Shown here in pieces: positions 45,262 through 52,946 of a DNA stretch of 64,000 bases. Source of the stretch: Thermoactinomyces mirandus (GTDB taxonomy: Bacteria > Bacillota > Bacilli > Thermoactinomycetales > Thermoactinomycetaceae); the NCBI RefSeq assembly GCF_013868055.1, contig NZ_JACEOL010000018.1, forward strand, positions 62,001 through 126,000. The letters are read 5' to 3'. The notes beneath the pieces are model-generated. The model was given only the letters and a program-made list of their open reading frames with translations, had not been told where the DNA came from and made no database searches. Position 1 is the stretch's first letter. Each line of letters starts with the position of its first letter. The position numbers were made by a program, and so were the translations under genes.

Positions 45262-46158
45262 TTAATAACTTGGCCAACACCGTTTTCCAGGTGCACAGGG
45301 GCTACAGGAGGGAGAACAACGTGGTGGACACTGCGGTTCACATTTACCCGGAATGCACGCAGCCAGATCATCCTCCCATAAAGTCAGCAGTTCAGCACGC
45401 GCTTTTTCAACTACCTGTTTTGCAACCAGTTCTGAGAGCATTTGTTTTTTTACATTTCCTAATGGCATAAACCGTGAAAATACGCATGGCCACACATCCC
45501 CTGATGATGATATAGCCAAAACTCCATCTGCACAATGTCCACATAACTGATCTGGACCTGATTTTTCATCGTGAGCGCCTCTGCCAATCTGTCTTAAGTC
45601 ATCGTAACCAATTTGCTCCTCCCTAACACCCAGTTCCATGAGTAATTGTCGTGCTCGCTCTACTTTTTGATCCTCATGGATTCCAATGATACCTACTCGA
45701 ATTGGAATACCGCGTCGCAATGCTTCTGAAATTCCAGCCTTCGTCATTTTAAAACTATTCCGATTGGTAATGGCTCCATGTTCTTTAGGGTCTTCAGAGT
45801 ACCAGCTAGTTGCTATACTAACCCTCATATTAGAAAACAAATCCCACAATGTTGGAGTAATGTGGACTAAATTGCTGAAAATCTCTACCTCAATTCTATG
45901 ATCCGCAGCGGTTTTTAAAAGTTTAGGAAAATCAGGGTGTAGTGTTGGTTCCCCGCCAATAAACTGCAAAGTGTTAACACCGAGTCTAGCTGCATCTTTA
46001 ATCACACCTACCCAATCTTTTTGAGACATTGAGCCATGTGTACCATGAGGACCACTGTCGGCATAACAGTGAACACACTCCAACTGACACTGACCTGTAA
46101 TTTCAAGCCACAGAAAACGGAGTGGTTTTTTTGCAATCGCTGTAGCATTAAGAGCCAT
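45262..46158 (-). CDS. radical SAM/SPASM protein with Cys/Pro-rich tail
   Basis: 298 residues. The radical SAM cluster is CQLECVHC (CxxxCxxC, about residues 23-30), with IGGEPTLHPDF as the SAM-binding GGEP motif. A short SPASM-like region follows (CGHCADGVLAIS, DVWPCVFSRFMPLGN). The last 30 residues are unusual: about eight cysteines alternating with prolines (CIPGKCEPQCPPRCSPSC onwards). The tail could hold auxiliary Fe-S clusters. Family behaviour suggests modification of a peptide or protein. A perfect AAGGAGGT site precedes the ATG. The substrate is unknown. Confidence 0.85.
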   Translation of the reverse strand: MALNATAIAKKPLRFLWLEITGQCQLECVHCYADSGPHGTHGSMSQKDWVGVIKDAARLGVNTLQFIGGEPTLHPDFPKLLKTAADHRIEVEIFSNLVHITPTLWDLFSNMRVSIATSWYSEDPKEHGAITNRNSFKMTKAGISEALRRGIPIRVGIIGIHEDQKVERARQLLMELGVREEQIGYDDLRQIGRGAHDEKSGPDQLCGHCADGVLAISSSGDVWPCVFSRFMPLGNVKKQMLSELVAKQVVEKARAELLTLWEDDLAACIPGKCEPQCPPRCSPSCSPCAPGKRCWPSY

Positions 46159-46200
46159 TATCTATACCTCCTTCTTAGGATAACAAAAAATAGTTTTCAA

Positions 46201-46431
46201 TTACAAATGGTCCTTTTTACAACACCCGGACCGGATTCTCATCTTTGCGAAAAGATGTGTCCGATCATCTGCACTTTGGACACCTTTGCAGTTATCCGGT
46301 GTTAAGTCATATTCTTTCAGAAACCGAACAATTTTTTCAAGCTGTCTGATCTCTCTTCGTTCACCACTACGATTATGTAAAACAATCAGCTTTTGTTCAG
46401 ATGCATCATACCAAAAACGAATACTGTCCAC
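46201..46431 (-). CDS. small hypothetical protein, possible radical SAM substrate
   Basis: 76 residues, beginning DSIRFWYDASEQKLIVLHN and ending RSGCCKKDHL with a Cys-Cys pair and basic tail. The GTG start has AGGGGAGG upstream. It lies 14 bp after the DUF3970-like gene and 42 bp before the radical SAM gene, so it is in the same operon. It could be the precursor peptide of the radical SAM enzyme or an accessory factor. No family is recognised. Confidence 0.6.
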   Translation of the reverse strand: MDSIRFWYDASEQKLIVLHNRSGERREIRQLEKIVRFLKEYDLTPDNCKGVQSADDRTHLFAKMRIRSGCCKKDHL

Positions 46432-46445
46432 AGCTCTGCCTCCCC

Positions 46446-46757
46446 TTACTTTAAAAGCCCTGCTGCAACCTTTCCAGAAATTGTGATGATATCCTCCGCC
46501 CGAAAGACATTGCCCTGTAACAATGTGAAACTTAAGTTTTTACCTTCCTTTGTTGCAAATGTTACTGTGACAGGCTGATCGATCTCGTCCAGTGGATGAT
46601 ACTCGAAATTGCAGAATGATCTGATTTTTCCATTTTCCAAAATATCGTTTTGATAAACTTTTGAAATGAATTTCACATCGTGTTGTGGAAGACTCGCGAA
46701 TTCTTTGAGGAAAGCCTTTACTTCGTCAGCATATCCTTCTACTATCAAACGCAACAT
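46446..46757 (-). CDS. small DUF3970-like protein (second copy)
   Basis: 103 residues. The N-terminal 20 residues match the protein at 23494-23763 (VEG..xEVKAFL pattern). It is the first gene of a five-gene operon (this gene, small protein, radical SAM, ATPase, kinase) with gaps of 14, 42, 21 and -4 nt. It diverges from an Xre-TPR regulator. AAGGATGTG precedes the ATG. Function unknown. Confidence 0.65.
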   Translation of the reverse strand: MLRLIVEGYADEVKAFLKEFASLPQHDVKFISKVYQNDILENGKIRSFCNFEYHPLDEIDQPVTVTFATKEGKNLSFTLLQGNVFRAEDIITISGKVAAGLLK

Positions 46758-46949
46758 GAATTCACATCCTTATACTTTTAGTGTTTTCAATTAAATTGTA
46801 ATGATAATTACCGAAATTAATCAATATTTTTGCTCTCTAATTTCAAAACTAAAATTCCCCTTAATATTAAAAAGCTAAAAACGAAAAAATCTAGTTTCTT
46901 GGTTATGAAAATGGGTAAATTCCAGAACGCTTTTCGGAGAAGAAAACTA

Positions 46950-46978
46950 TTGAAGTTTTAGCCCCCTATTCCTAATAT
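46950..46978 (+). promoter_or_regulatory. possible promoter of the second Xre-TPR regulator
   Basis: TTGAAG and TAATAT separated by 17 bp, about 40 bp before the regulator start. The match is moderate. The rest of the 260-bp divergent region is AT-rich and should carry the promoter of the radical SAM operon on the minus strand. Confidence 0.4.
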
Positions 46979-47018
46979 TAAAATAATACGAATAATTGAA
47001 TAGAAAGGAAGTGAAGTG

Positions 47019-48371
47019 ATGGAGAATCAAATGGATCTCAGCCAGTTTGATATGAACTTGATAAGTTACATAATCAGAAAGGAGAGGAATGAGAGAGGAT
47101 TTACACAGGAGTATTTAAGTGATAAAACTGTCTCAGACTCGACGATATCGGATATCGAGAATCAGAAGGGAAATGTCAAGCCTCAAAAAATTTTTCATGT
47201 GTTAGCAAAGCTTGGCATCTATAAAGAAGATTTGCCCAACTGCATTGAAGAAATTGAAGCAGCATTAGCAGAATTAAATTTCCGATTAGAATTCATTAAA
47301 AATCTTATCGACATGGGAGAGTTAGAGGAAGCAATCACAAGACTTAATCAAATTTCAATAAAAGATTATCATCCACTTGCCCCTTTCTTCTACTTTCTCA
47401 AAGCCAGTTATTTTTATAGAAAGAAAAAATGGAAAAAAGCCGAGCAGAATTTTCTGTATGCCATTCATCTCTTCAATCAATACAAGATTAAACCCAAAGA
47501 CAATATTATAGCCATGTGTTATAACGGGTTAAGTCGTTGTAAATATAACCAAAATGATTTAGGACAGGCTCTTAATTATGTTAATCAAGGGTTAGATTCA
47601 TACAATGAGAGCCTTGGGAGAAATGATATTAAATATCCGCTGATAGGCAACAAAATTTTCTATTTACTCAGTTCTTCTCAAAATGCAGAAGCATTCCAAC
47701 TAATGAATCATGTTTGGCCGATAATTCCTCAAGCTGACCTTTTTCATGCAGTATTGGATTTATATAAATTTCGCGCCATTCTGTTACGAAAAAATAAGAA
47801 CTATTCCGAGGCCATTCAATGTTGTGAAGAAGGTATTCGAATTAGTTACAGAAAACAAATTCATACTCGTACAATTGACTTACTATTGGTTCTGGGAAGC
47901 ATCCGTTTAAAAAGAAAGGAATTTGATAAAGCGGATGAATACTTCCAGATGGCAATATGCCTGGACAAAAATTTTGATTTTCCTCGAAGACATATGGATG
48001 CATATATTTACCTTGGAATCTTGTACTTCATGCAAGAAGACTGGCCAGAAGCTGACAAATACCTGAATAAAGCTATTCAGATCGGCAGAGAAATTAAGGA
48101 TGAATTTCGTCTGGCTAAATCACTAATCGTCTACGGAAATTGTTATTTAAAACAAAAACAATACGAAAAAGCGGCTCCCTATTATCAGGAAGCCGCAGAT
48201 TTAGCGGAAGATCATGGTTATAAAAATCATCAAATTACATCATACTTTAAATTAGCACAATGTTTTGGTAAGCTAGGAAAGGAGGAAGGGTTTTCAGAGT
48301 ACATAAAAAAATTCTTCCTCCTGCAACACGATACCATCGAAAGTGAGGATGACGAATATGAGTTTTTTTGA
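47019..48371 (+). CDS. Xre-family HTH/TPR regulator, peptide-receptor type (second copy)
   Basis: 450 residues: an Xre helix-turn-helix (ISYIIRKERNERGFTQEYLS, then STISDIENQKGNVKPQK) and a long TPR array (YYRKKKW-type, KEFDKADEYFQMA, EDWPEADKYLNKAIQI, KQYEKAAPYYQEAADLA repeats). It is clearly paralogous to the protein at 24045-25451. Its divergent position suggests it controls the radical SAM operon. The ATG with AAAGGAAGTGAAG was chosen. Its 3' end overlaps a peptide gene by 14 nt, as in many RNPP receptor-peptide pairs. Confidence 0.85.
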   Translation: MENQMDLSQFDMNLISYIIRKERNERGFTQEYLSDKTVSDSTISDIENQKGNVKPQKIFHVLAKLGIYKEDLPNCIEEIEAALAELNFRLEFIKNLIDMGELEEAITRLNQISIKDYHPLAPFFYFLKASYFYRKKKWKKAEQNFLYAIHLFNQYKIKPKDNIIAMCYNGLSRCKYNQNDLGQALNYVNQGLDSYNESLGRNDIKYPLIGNKIFYLLSSSQNAEAFQLMNHVWPIIPQADLFHAVLDLYKFRAILLRKNKNYSEAIQCCEEGIRISYRKQIHTRTIDLLLVLGSIRLKRKEFDKADEYFQMAICLDKNFDFPRRHMDAYIYLGILYFMQEDWPEADKYLNKAIQIGREIKDEFRLAKSLIVYGNCYLKQKQYEKAAPYYQEAADLAEDHGYKNHQITSYFKLAQCFGKLGKEEGFSEYIKKFFLLQHDTIESEDDEYEFF

Positions 48372-48441
48372 TTTCCTACACTCCTTCGACATACCTGTCA
48401 GAAGACGGGGCGAAGATGATGATGACACTAGCGGTAATTAA
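48358..48441 (+). CDS. putative signal peptide gene overlapping the regulator
   Basis: A 27-codon frame starting inside the regulator 3' end in another frame, with GTGAGG nine bases upstream. It begins MSFFDFLHSFDIPVRRRGED and ends with an Asp-rich, Ser-Gly-Asn tail. The aromatic N-terminus is not a classic signal peptide. Position, size and overlap fit the peptide partner of an RNPP receptor. A terminator follows 35 bp later. Confidence 0.5.
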   Translation: MSFFDFLHSFDIPVRRRGEDDDDTSGN

Positions 48442-48475
48442 TTTCTGATCAACTAACTTCAGTATACCAGAAAAT

Positions 48476-48512
48476 CCAGTCTTCCAACAAATCTATGGAA
48501 GCTGGGTTTTTT
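48476..48512 (+). terminator. intrinsic terminator
   Basis: CCAGTCTTCCA and TGGAAGCTGG form a stem with one bulged T, followed by a six-T run. It closes the regulator-peptide transcript. Confidence 0.85.
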
Positions 48513-48592
48513 ATTATCTGAAATTAACATAAAAGCACATATAATTACGAATAGACATATAAACTATCTTTCATCTCTGGAGGGAGATGCTA

Positions 48593-49090
48593 TTGAGAAC
48601 TATAGTAGTGGTCTTGATCGGTTTATTTCTTATGACCGGCTGTTCGAGTGATGCTGCACCCAAACAGCCAGCCCCAGTGAAAAAAGAAACCACACAGATG
48701 GAACAAACCGAATCACTACAGACCGGATCCACCGATGCAGTCGGAAAATACAAAGTTGATCTTGAAACACAAATGATGGATCTCAAATCAAATTTGGATA
48801 GCACAGTTGTGAATGAGACGAATGAACTGATGATGGCGGCTAAAATGTATTATGCGCTCGATTCAGGTCTTACGAATATCGAGACTATGGATGTACCTGA
48901 TTCGTTAAAGGAAAAGCACCAAACACTGGTTGCCGATTTACAGACGGCTCAATATTTATTGTCTGAGGCACAATCTGATTTTATTAACAAGGATTCGGAC
49001 AATGGAAACGACAAGATAGAAAAAGCGATTGAGTCGGTTATCCGTGCTCAATCCGTACTATCAGAAATACTGAAATCCCCCTCGGAATGA
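48593..49090 (+). CDS. small lipoprotein
   Basis: About 165 residues with a short signal peptide and lipobox (FLMTGCSS). A Gln/Thr/Pro-rich linker leads into a helical domain rich in Leu, Glu and Lys (KVDLETQMMDLKSNLDSTV, later LVADLQTAQYLLSEAQSDF). The TTG start is nine bases from GGAGGGAG; an ATG two codons upstream is too close to it. Function unknown. Surface-anchored helical bundle proteins of this type have no common role. Confidence 0.75.
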   Translation: MRTIVVVLIGLFLMTGCSSDAAPKQPAPVKKETTQMEQTESLQTGSTDAVGKYKVDLETQMMDLKSNLDSTVVNETNELMMAAKMYYALDSGLTNIETMDVPDSLKEKHQTLVADLQTAQYLLSEAQSDFINKDSDNGNDKIEKAIESVIRAQSVLSEILKSPSE

Positions 49091-49130
49091 GAGAGATTTT
49101 TAATTTTTTTGCACTGGTATTGAGAAAAGG

Positions 49131-49209
49131 CTATAACTTTTTAATGCTTATTTCGTTAGCTTTTTTCCGCACAGCATCAATTACCGCATCGGTGATCTTC
49201 GACCTCAAT
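49131..49209 (-). pseudogene. remnant of amidase C-terminal tail (duplicate copy)
   Basis: The minus strand reads SKITDAVIDAVRKKANEISI then KKL and stop, matching the end of the amidase fragment at 50272-50627 (SKITDAVLDAVQKGSEMIEL, KKL). The shared DNA core 49171-49203 matches 50312-50344 at about 30 of 33 bases. Only the last 25 or so codons remain, with no start. Confidence 0.75.
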
Positions 49210-49215
49210 AAATAA

Positions 49216-49234
49216 CCCTGCCAAATTGGCAGGG
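49216..49234 (-). terminator. hairpin terminator of the DUF2283 cassette
   Basis: CCCTGCCAA and TTGGCAGGG are perfect arms around one A; on the minus strand TTATTTATT follows. It lies 17 bp past the DUF2283 stop. Confidence 0.7.
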
Positions 49235-49250
49235 GAACTTTCCTTTTAGC

Positions 49251-49505
49251 TCATTGGACAAAGTTTTGATGGATTCGCTCAAAATCAATTTTGAAAGGTA
49301 GAATGTTAGCTAAATGATCCTTATTCAGTCTTTGGTAATCCATGACAATAGCCCCGATTACTTCGTCTGTACAATCATCTTTTCTAATAAAAATCCCTGG
49401 AGAGATCTCATCTTCATACCCAAATCTGGGTTTCCCAAAGAAAATATATAAAACATCATGCTCCATGTCATAACTTATCTTTTCATCTCTTCTTTGGACG
49501 CTCAT
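49251..49505 (-). CDS. DUF2283-like small protein
   Basis: About 84 residues with ISYDMEHDVLYIFFGKPRFG and GAIVMDYQRLNK, the pattern of DUF2283 proteins. These often pair with toxins as antitoxin-like partners. The ATG with GGGAG was chosen; it overlaps the preceding nuclease-like gene by 23 nt. It is last of a three-gene operon. Confidence 0.7.
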   Translation of the reverse strand: MSVQRRDEKISYDMEHDVLYIFFGKPRFGYEDEISPGIFIRKDDCTDEVIGAIVMDYQRLNKDHLANILPFKIDFERIHQNFVQ

Positions 49506-49893
49506 AAATGATCTCCCTTTCTCCGGGCTCATCCCTTAATCTTGACTGAACAAAGATTGTACAGATATCACCGGTGCTATAAAGATGATCGACGACAACC
49601 AACAAAGGCTTGATTTTATTAATCGAGGACAAATACACAAGATCGTAATAACGTTCTCGGTTATCAATAGGATCTCTGATGATGAATTTAGGATCTTCGA
49701 CAACATCTTTTACTGTCTCCTCCTGATCCTTTAGCTCCAGTCTGTAGTTATCACCATCTATTATATGCATATCCCACGTTGTTTGTTTCAGTATTACCGT
49801 TCTATTGATTGGATCAGTTGCAGTAAAAACGATTGGTATGTCACTCGTCGAGCCCGCTATGATAAACGACTGCTTTTTATTTTTTTCTGCCAT
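49483..49893 (-). CDS. nuclease-like protein (PBECR-type, tentative)
   Basis: 136 residues. The pattern DPKFIIRDPIDNRERYYDLV, LLVVVDHLYSTGD and CTIFVQSRLRDEPGEREII is like the barnase-EndoU-ColicinE5/RelE-type (PBECR) domains of phage and toxin proteins. The basic tail ERPKKR overlaps the DUF2283 gene. Catalytic residues cannot be assigned with certainty. Context suggests a toxin or effector neutralised by its neighbours. Confidence 0.55.
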   Translation of the reverse strand: MAEKNKKQSFIIAGSTSDIPIVFTATDPINRTVILKQTTWDMHIIDGDNYRLELKDQEETVKDVVEDPKFIIRDPIDNRERYYDLVYLSSINKIKPLLVVVDHLYSTGDICTIFVQSRLRDEPGEREIIYERPKKR

Positions 49894-50200
49894 TGGGCAT
49901 TTCCTTTATAAGTCCTTTATCTTTTAGACGATTTAGCGTTTCTTGATTCACTTCTAAATTGATCGGTCCAAACAATTCTTCATACCGTTTTAAGTTCTCC
50001 GTAAGTATGTGAATCAATGCTTTATAATGTTGCGGGCTCGTAACGATTTTTACCTGGCTTTCAACCTCTCTACCTTGTCTATAGCACACATCTAACACAA
50101 AGTCAAACTGCGACATGGAAACATTGACCGCATTGGTGTAAATTACCTTTTCTCCATCTTCATTCATTGTATAAGCCTCCGATGATTTCTTAGGAATCAT
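49877..50200 (-). CDS. DUF3467-like protein
   Basis: 107 residues with VIYTNAVNVSMSQFDFVLDV, VKIVTSPQHYKALIHIL and YEELFGPINLEV, which fit DUF3467. It overlaps the nuclease-like gene by 17 nt and is first of the cassette. The function of DUF3467 is unknown; here it may be a third toxin-antitoxin component or regulator. Confidence 0.7.
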   Translation of the reverse strand: MIPKKSSEAYTMNEDGEKVIYTNAVNVSMSQFDFVLDVCYRQGREVESQVKIVTSPQHYKALIHILTENLKRYEELFGPINLEVNQETLNRLKDKGLIKEMPNGRKK

Positions 50201-50271
50201 ACAAGAATTCGATCTTTCTTAATAAAAATCCTTCATAAAACGGTCCTCTGCTGGTTAAGTAGGAGGATTTT

Positions 50272-50627
50272 TCACAGTTTCTTCAATTCGATCATCTCTG
50301 AACCTTTCTGTACAGCATCCAGTACCGCATCTGTGATCTTCGACTCATACGCTGTATCGTAAATAATCTTCCCGTCAACGGTGATCCGGTACATAGGCTT
50401 CGGCTGATGCTTCCTCAACCCGAATATTTCAGCTACTCCCTGGACAATCGCCTCAGCCAATCCATCCAGGAAATGCGGCTCTCTCAGTAATTGATTCTCT
50501 TTTTGATTGGTGATAAACAGGTTTTCAATCAACACGGCTGGCATAGCAGTTTCCCGCAACACAGCAAAATTGGCGCGTTTTTGATTCCTGTCACGAATAT
50601 TGTGTTGCTGAAGGTAACTCGTGATTT
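50272..50627 (-). pseudogene. N-acetylmuramoyl-L-alanine amidase, 3' part only
   Basis: The minus-strand frame reads KITSYLQQHNIRDRNQ, ANFAVLRETAMPAVLIENLF and LAEAIVQGVAEIFGL, the C-terminal end of Amidase_3 (CwlC/CwlD type), followed by a short extra domain ending IELKKL. The 5' part with the zinc ligands is absent; upstream sequence changes to recombinase DNA in the opposite sense near 50627. A residual ATG inside (50562) could start a 96-residue remnant. Confidence 0.85.
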
Positions 50628-51668
50628 TTCAAAAAAACCTCCATATGGGTATCTTAGAGATGAAAATCTGAAACTTTACCCGGATCCCAATACCTCATGG
50701 GTAGTTAAACGTATTTTTGAAAGAATAGCCGAGGGAGCGGGGCGGGTCCTGGTTGCAAGAGAGCTGGATGAAATGGGGATAAAACCCCCGACAAATAAAT
50801 ACTGGGCTCCCAGTACAATATCCAGCTTCATTAAAAATGAGGTTTATTTAGGCCATATAATTTGGGGGAAGCTCCAATATAAAAAGCGTAATGGCAAATA
50901 TAAAAGGAAAAAGGTCCCGCCAGATCAATGGATCCGGCACGAAAATGCACATGAACCTTTAGTATCAGAAGATTTATTTGAACAAGTCAATCTTGCCCAT
51001 ACTGGCCGATGGAGAACACCGACAGTCAAAAATAAAGAGTTAGCAAATCCTTTAGCCGGCATTCTCTATTGCGAGTTGTGCAACCATGCTATGGTGCAGC
51101 TACCGAAGATTGACCGCAGAAATCATATTCGTTGTTTACAGACCAGCTGTAAGGGAATTCAACGTGGTGCTGTGTTAGAGCTGGTTGAAAAGCGAGTATT
51201 AGAAGGATTGGAGCAGATCATTCAGACATTTGAAGCATCTGACGAGGAAATGAACAAACAAAACCACATCTCACTACTTCCCTATAAAAGAGAACAATTA
51301 ATTCAAAAAGAAGCTGAGTTACAGGACTTATTTGAACAAAGAAACAATCTTCACGAATTCCTGGAAAAAAAGGTTTATACCATTGAGGTTTTTATGGAGC
51401 GTCAACAAATTGTAGGCGACAAAATTAAAAAGTGCCAGGAAGCAATCCATAAGATCAAACAGGAAATCGAAATGGAAGAGGAAAAGGAAAAGCGCCGCAA
51501 CGAATATGTCCCCAAAATTAAAAACGTCTTGGAAGCATATCGAGAAACCGAGGACATCGAAAAGAAAAATCGCCTCCTCAAGTCTGTACTTGAGAAAGCG
51601 ACCTTTCTTAGAAAAAAGAATGGAAGCGAATCGACGAGTTTGTTATTCAGCTTTATCCACGAATTTAA
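50628..51668 (+). pseudogene. large serine recombinase lacking the catalytic domain
   Basis: From KPPYGYLRDENLKLYPDP the frame follows large serine recombinases: a Recombinase domain (SWVVKRIFERIAEGAGRV, YWAPSTISSFIKNEVYLGHI), a zinc ribbon (LYCELCNHAMVQLP, RCLQTSCKG) and a long coiled coil. The N-terminal resolvase domain with the nucleophilic serine is missing. Near 51612, in a run of A residues, the frame shifts; the next frame gives EWKRIDEFVIQLYPRI and stop at 51668, the usual family ending. So it has both a 5' deletion and a homopolymer frameshift. It abuts the cut amidase. Confidence 0.85.
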
Positions 51669-51683
51669 GAGGAGGCGGGATTC

Positions 51684-52838
51684 TCATTTGTCCTTATATT
51701 CCTGCTTCCCAAAGAAATGTTTTAATGCGTCATACACTTGCCCCTTTTCCCGGATGACGAAATGATAAAAGCGTGGCTCCTTAATATGGCGAAATGAACT
51801 CAGTATAGATGATGAACGGTTATACTGGTTGACTTCCCCATAACCGAACATATTGGACCGTTTGAGAATTTCCCTGACCAGGGAGACACAGCGCTCATTG
51901 TCGGAGCTAAGATTATCGCCATCGGAGAAATGGAATGGATAAATGTTGTAACGGTCGGGCGGAAAACGGGCGTCGATGATTTCAAGTGCTTTCCGGTATG
52001 CGGAGGAACAAATGGTTCCGCCGCTCTCGCCTTTGGTAAAGAAGTGTTCTTCACTGACTTCTTTGGCTTCGGTATGGTGGGCAATAAAGACGATCTCGAC
52101 ATTTTCATATTTTGTGCGCAGAAAACGGGTCATCCAGAAAAAGAAACTGCGGGCAATATATTTTTCAAAAATCCCCATCGAGCCGCTGGTATCCATCATC
52201 GCAATTACAACCGCATTGGAATGCGGAATGACAATATCTTCCCATGTTTTGAAGCGCAGATCATCGACGGAGATTTTTATCTTCTTGCTGCCTTTCAGTG
52301 CATTTCGTTTGATTGCGGATATCAGGGTGCGTTTTTTATCGATGTTCCCCATCAGGCCTTTTTTGCGGACATCGTTAAAGCGGATATCTTCCACGATCAT
52401 ATCCTGGTTTTCCTTGTTTTCCATGTGAGGAAGTTCCAGTTCGGAAAACAGAATGCCCTCCAATTCTTCAATCGTAATATCTGCTTCGTAATAATCTGCC
52501 CCTGGCTGATCGCCTGCTCCCTGTCCCTTGCCAGGACCGGCCTGACCGGAATCGGAATCTTTTCCCAACACATCTCCCACTTGACTGTCCCCGTCACCTT
52601 GTCCCACGTGTTTGCCTTTGTTGTAGTTGTAGCGGAAACGATATTCTTCCATCGAACGGATCGGAATCTTGATGATCTGTTTTCCATCTGACATAATGAT
52701 GCTTTCTTCACTGACCAGATCAGGCAGATTCTTTCGAATCGCTTCCTTTACTTTTTCCTGATGACGTATCTGGTCCTGATATCCCTTGCGATGGAGGGAC
52801 CAGTCTTCCTCAGAGACGATATACAGGGGGTGTGTCAC
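51684..52838 (-). CDS. yhbH: sporulation protein YhbH (DUF444, UPF0229)
   Basis: 384 residues with the N-terminal [20 protein letters not shown], a Gly-rich linker, and a VWA-like region ([19 protein letters not shown]-type DTSGS) followed by [11 protein letters not shown]. The GTG start with GGAGGTGAAA was chosen because it gives the family N-terminus. It is adjacent to prkA, with which it is co-conserved in spore formers and in the E. coli yeaG-yeaH pair. Confidence 0.95.
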   Translation of the reverse strand: MTHPLYIVSEEDWSLHRKGYQDQIRHQEKVKEAIRKNLPDLVSEESIIMSDGKQIIKIPIRSMEEYRFRYNYNKGKHVGQGDGDSQVGDVLGKDSDSGQAGPGKGQGAGDQPGADYYEADITIEELEGILFSELELPHMENKENQDMIVEDIRFNDVRKKGLMGNIDKKRTLISAIKRNALKGSKKIKISVDDLRFKTWEDIVIPHSNAVVIAMMDTSGSMGIFEKYIARSFFFWMTRFLRTKYENVEIVFIAHHTEAKEVSEEHFFTKGESGGTICSSAYRKALEIIDARFPPDRYNIYPFHFSDGDNLSSDNERCVSLVREILKRSNMFGYGEVNQYNRSSSILSSFRHIKEPRFYHFVIREKGQVYDALKHFFGKQEYKDK

Positions 52839-52946
52839 GGGTTTCACCTCCCTCAAAGTGAAAAAGTGCCTTTAAAAGACTGTTAGCGGCAAGGTTCTTC
52901 CAATATGCGGAGATTATGGAAGAGTCCTTGCCACATATTTGTCTTA

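Noticed and set aside
50491..51765. Single 424-codon frame as an intact recombinase
   Set aside because: The first 45 or so codons are antisense amidase sequence and the last 32 are past a frameshift; the catalytic domain is absent.
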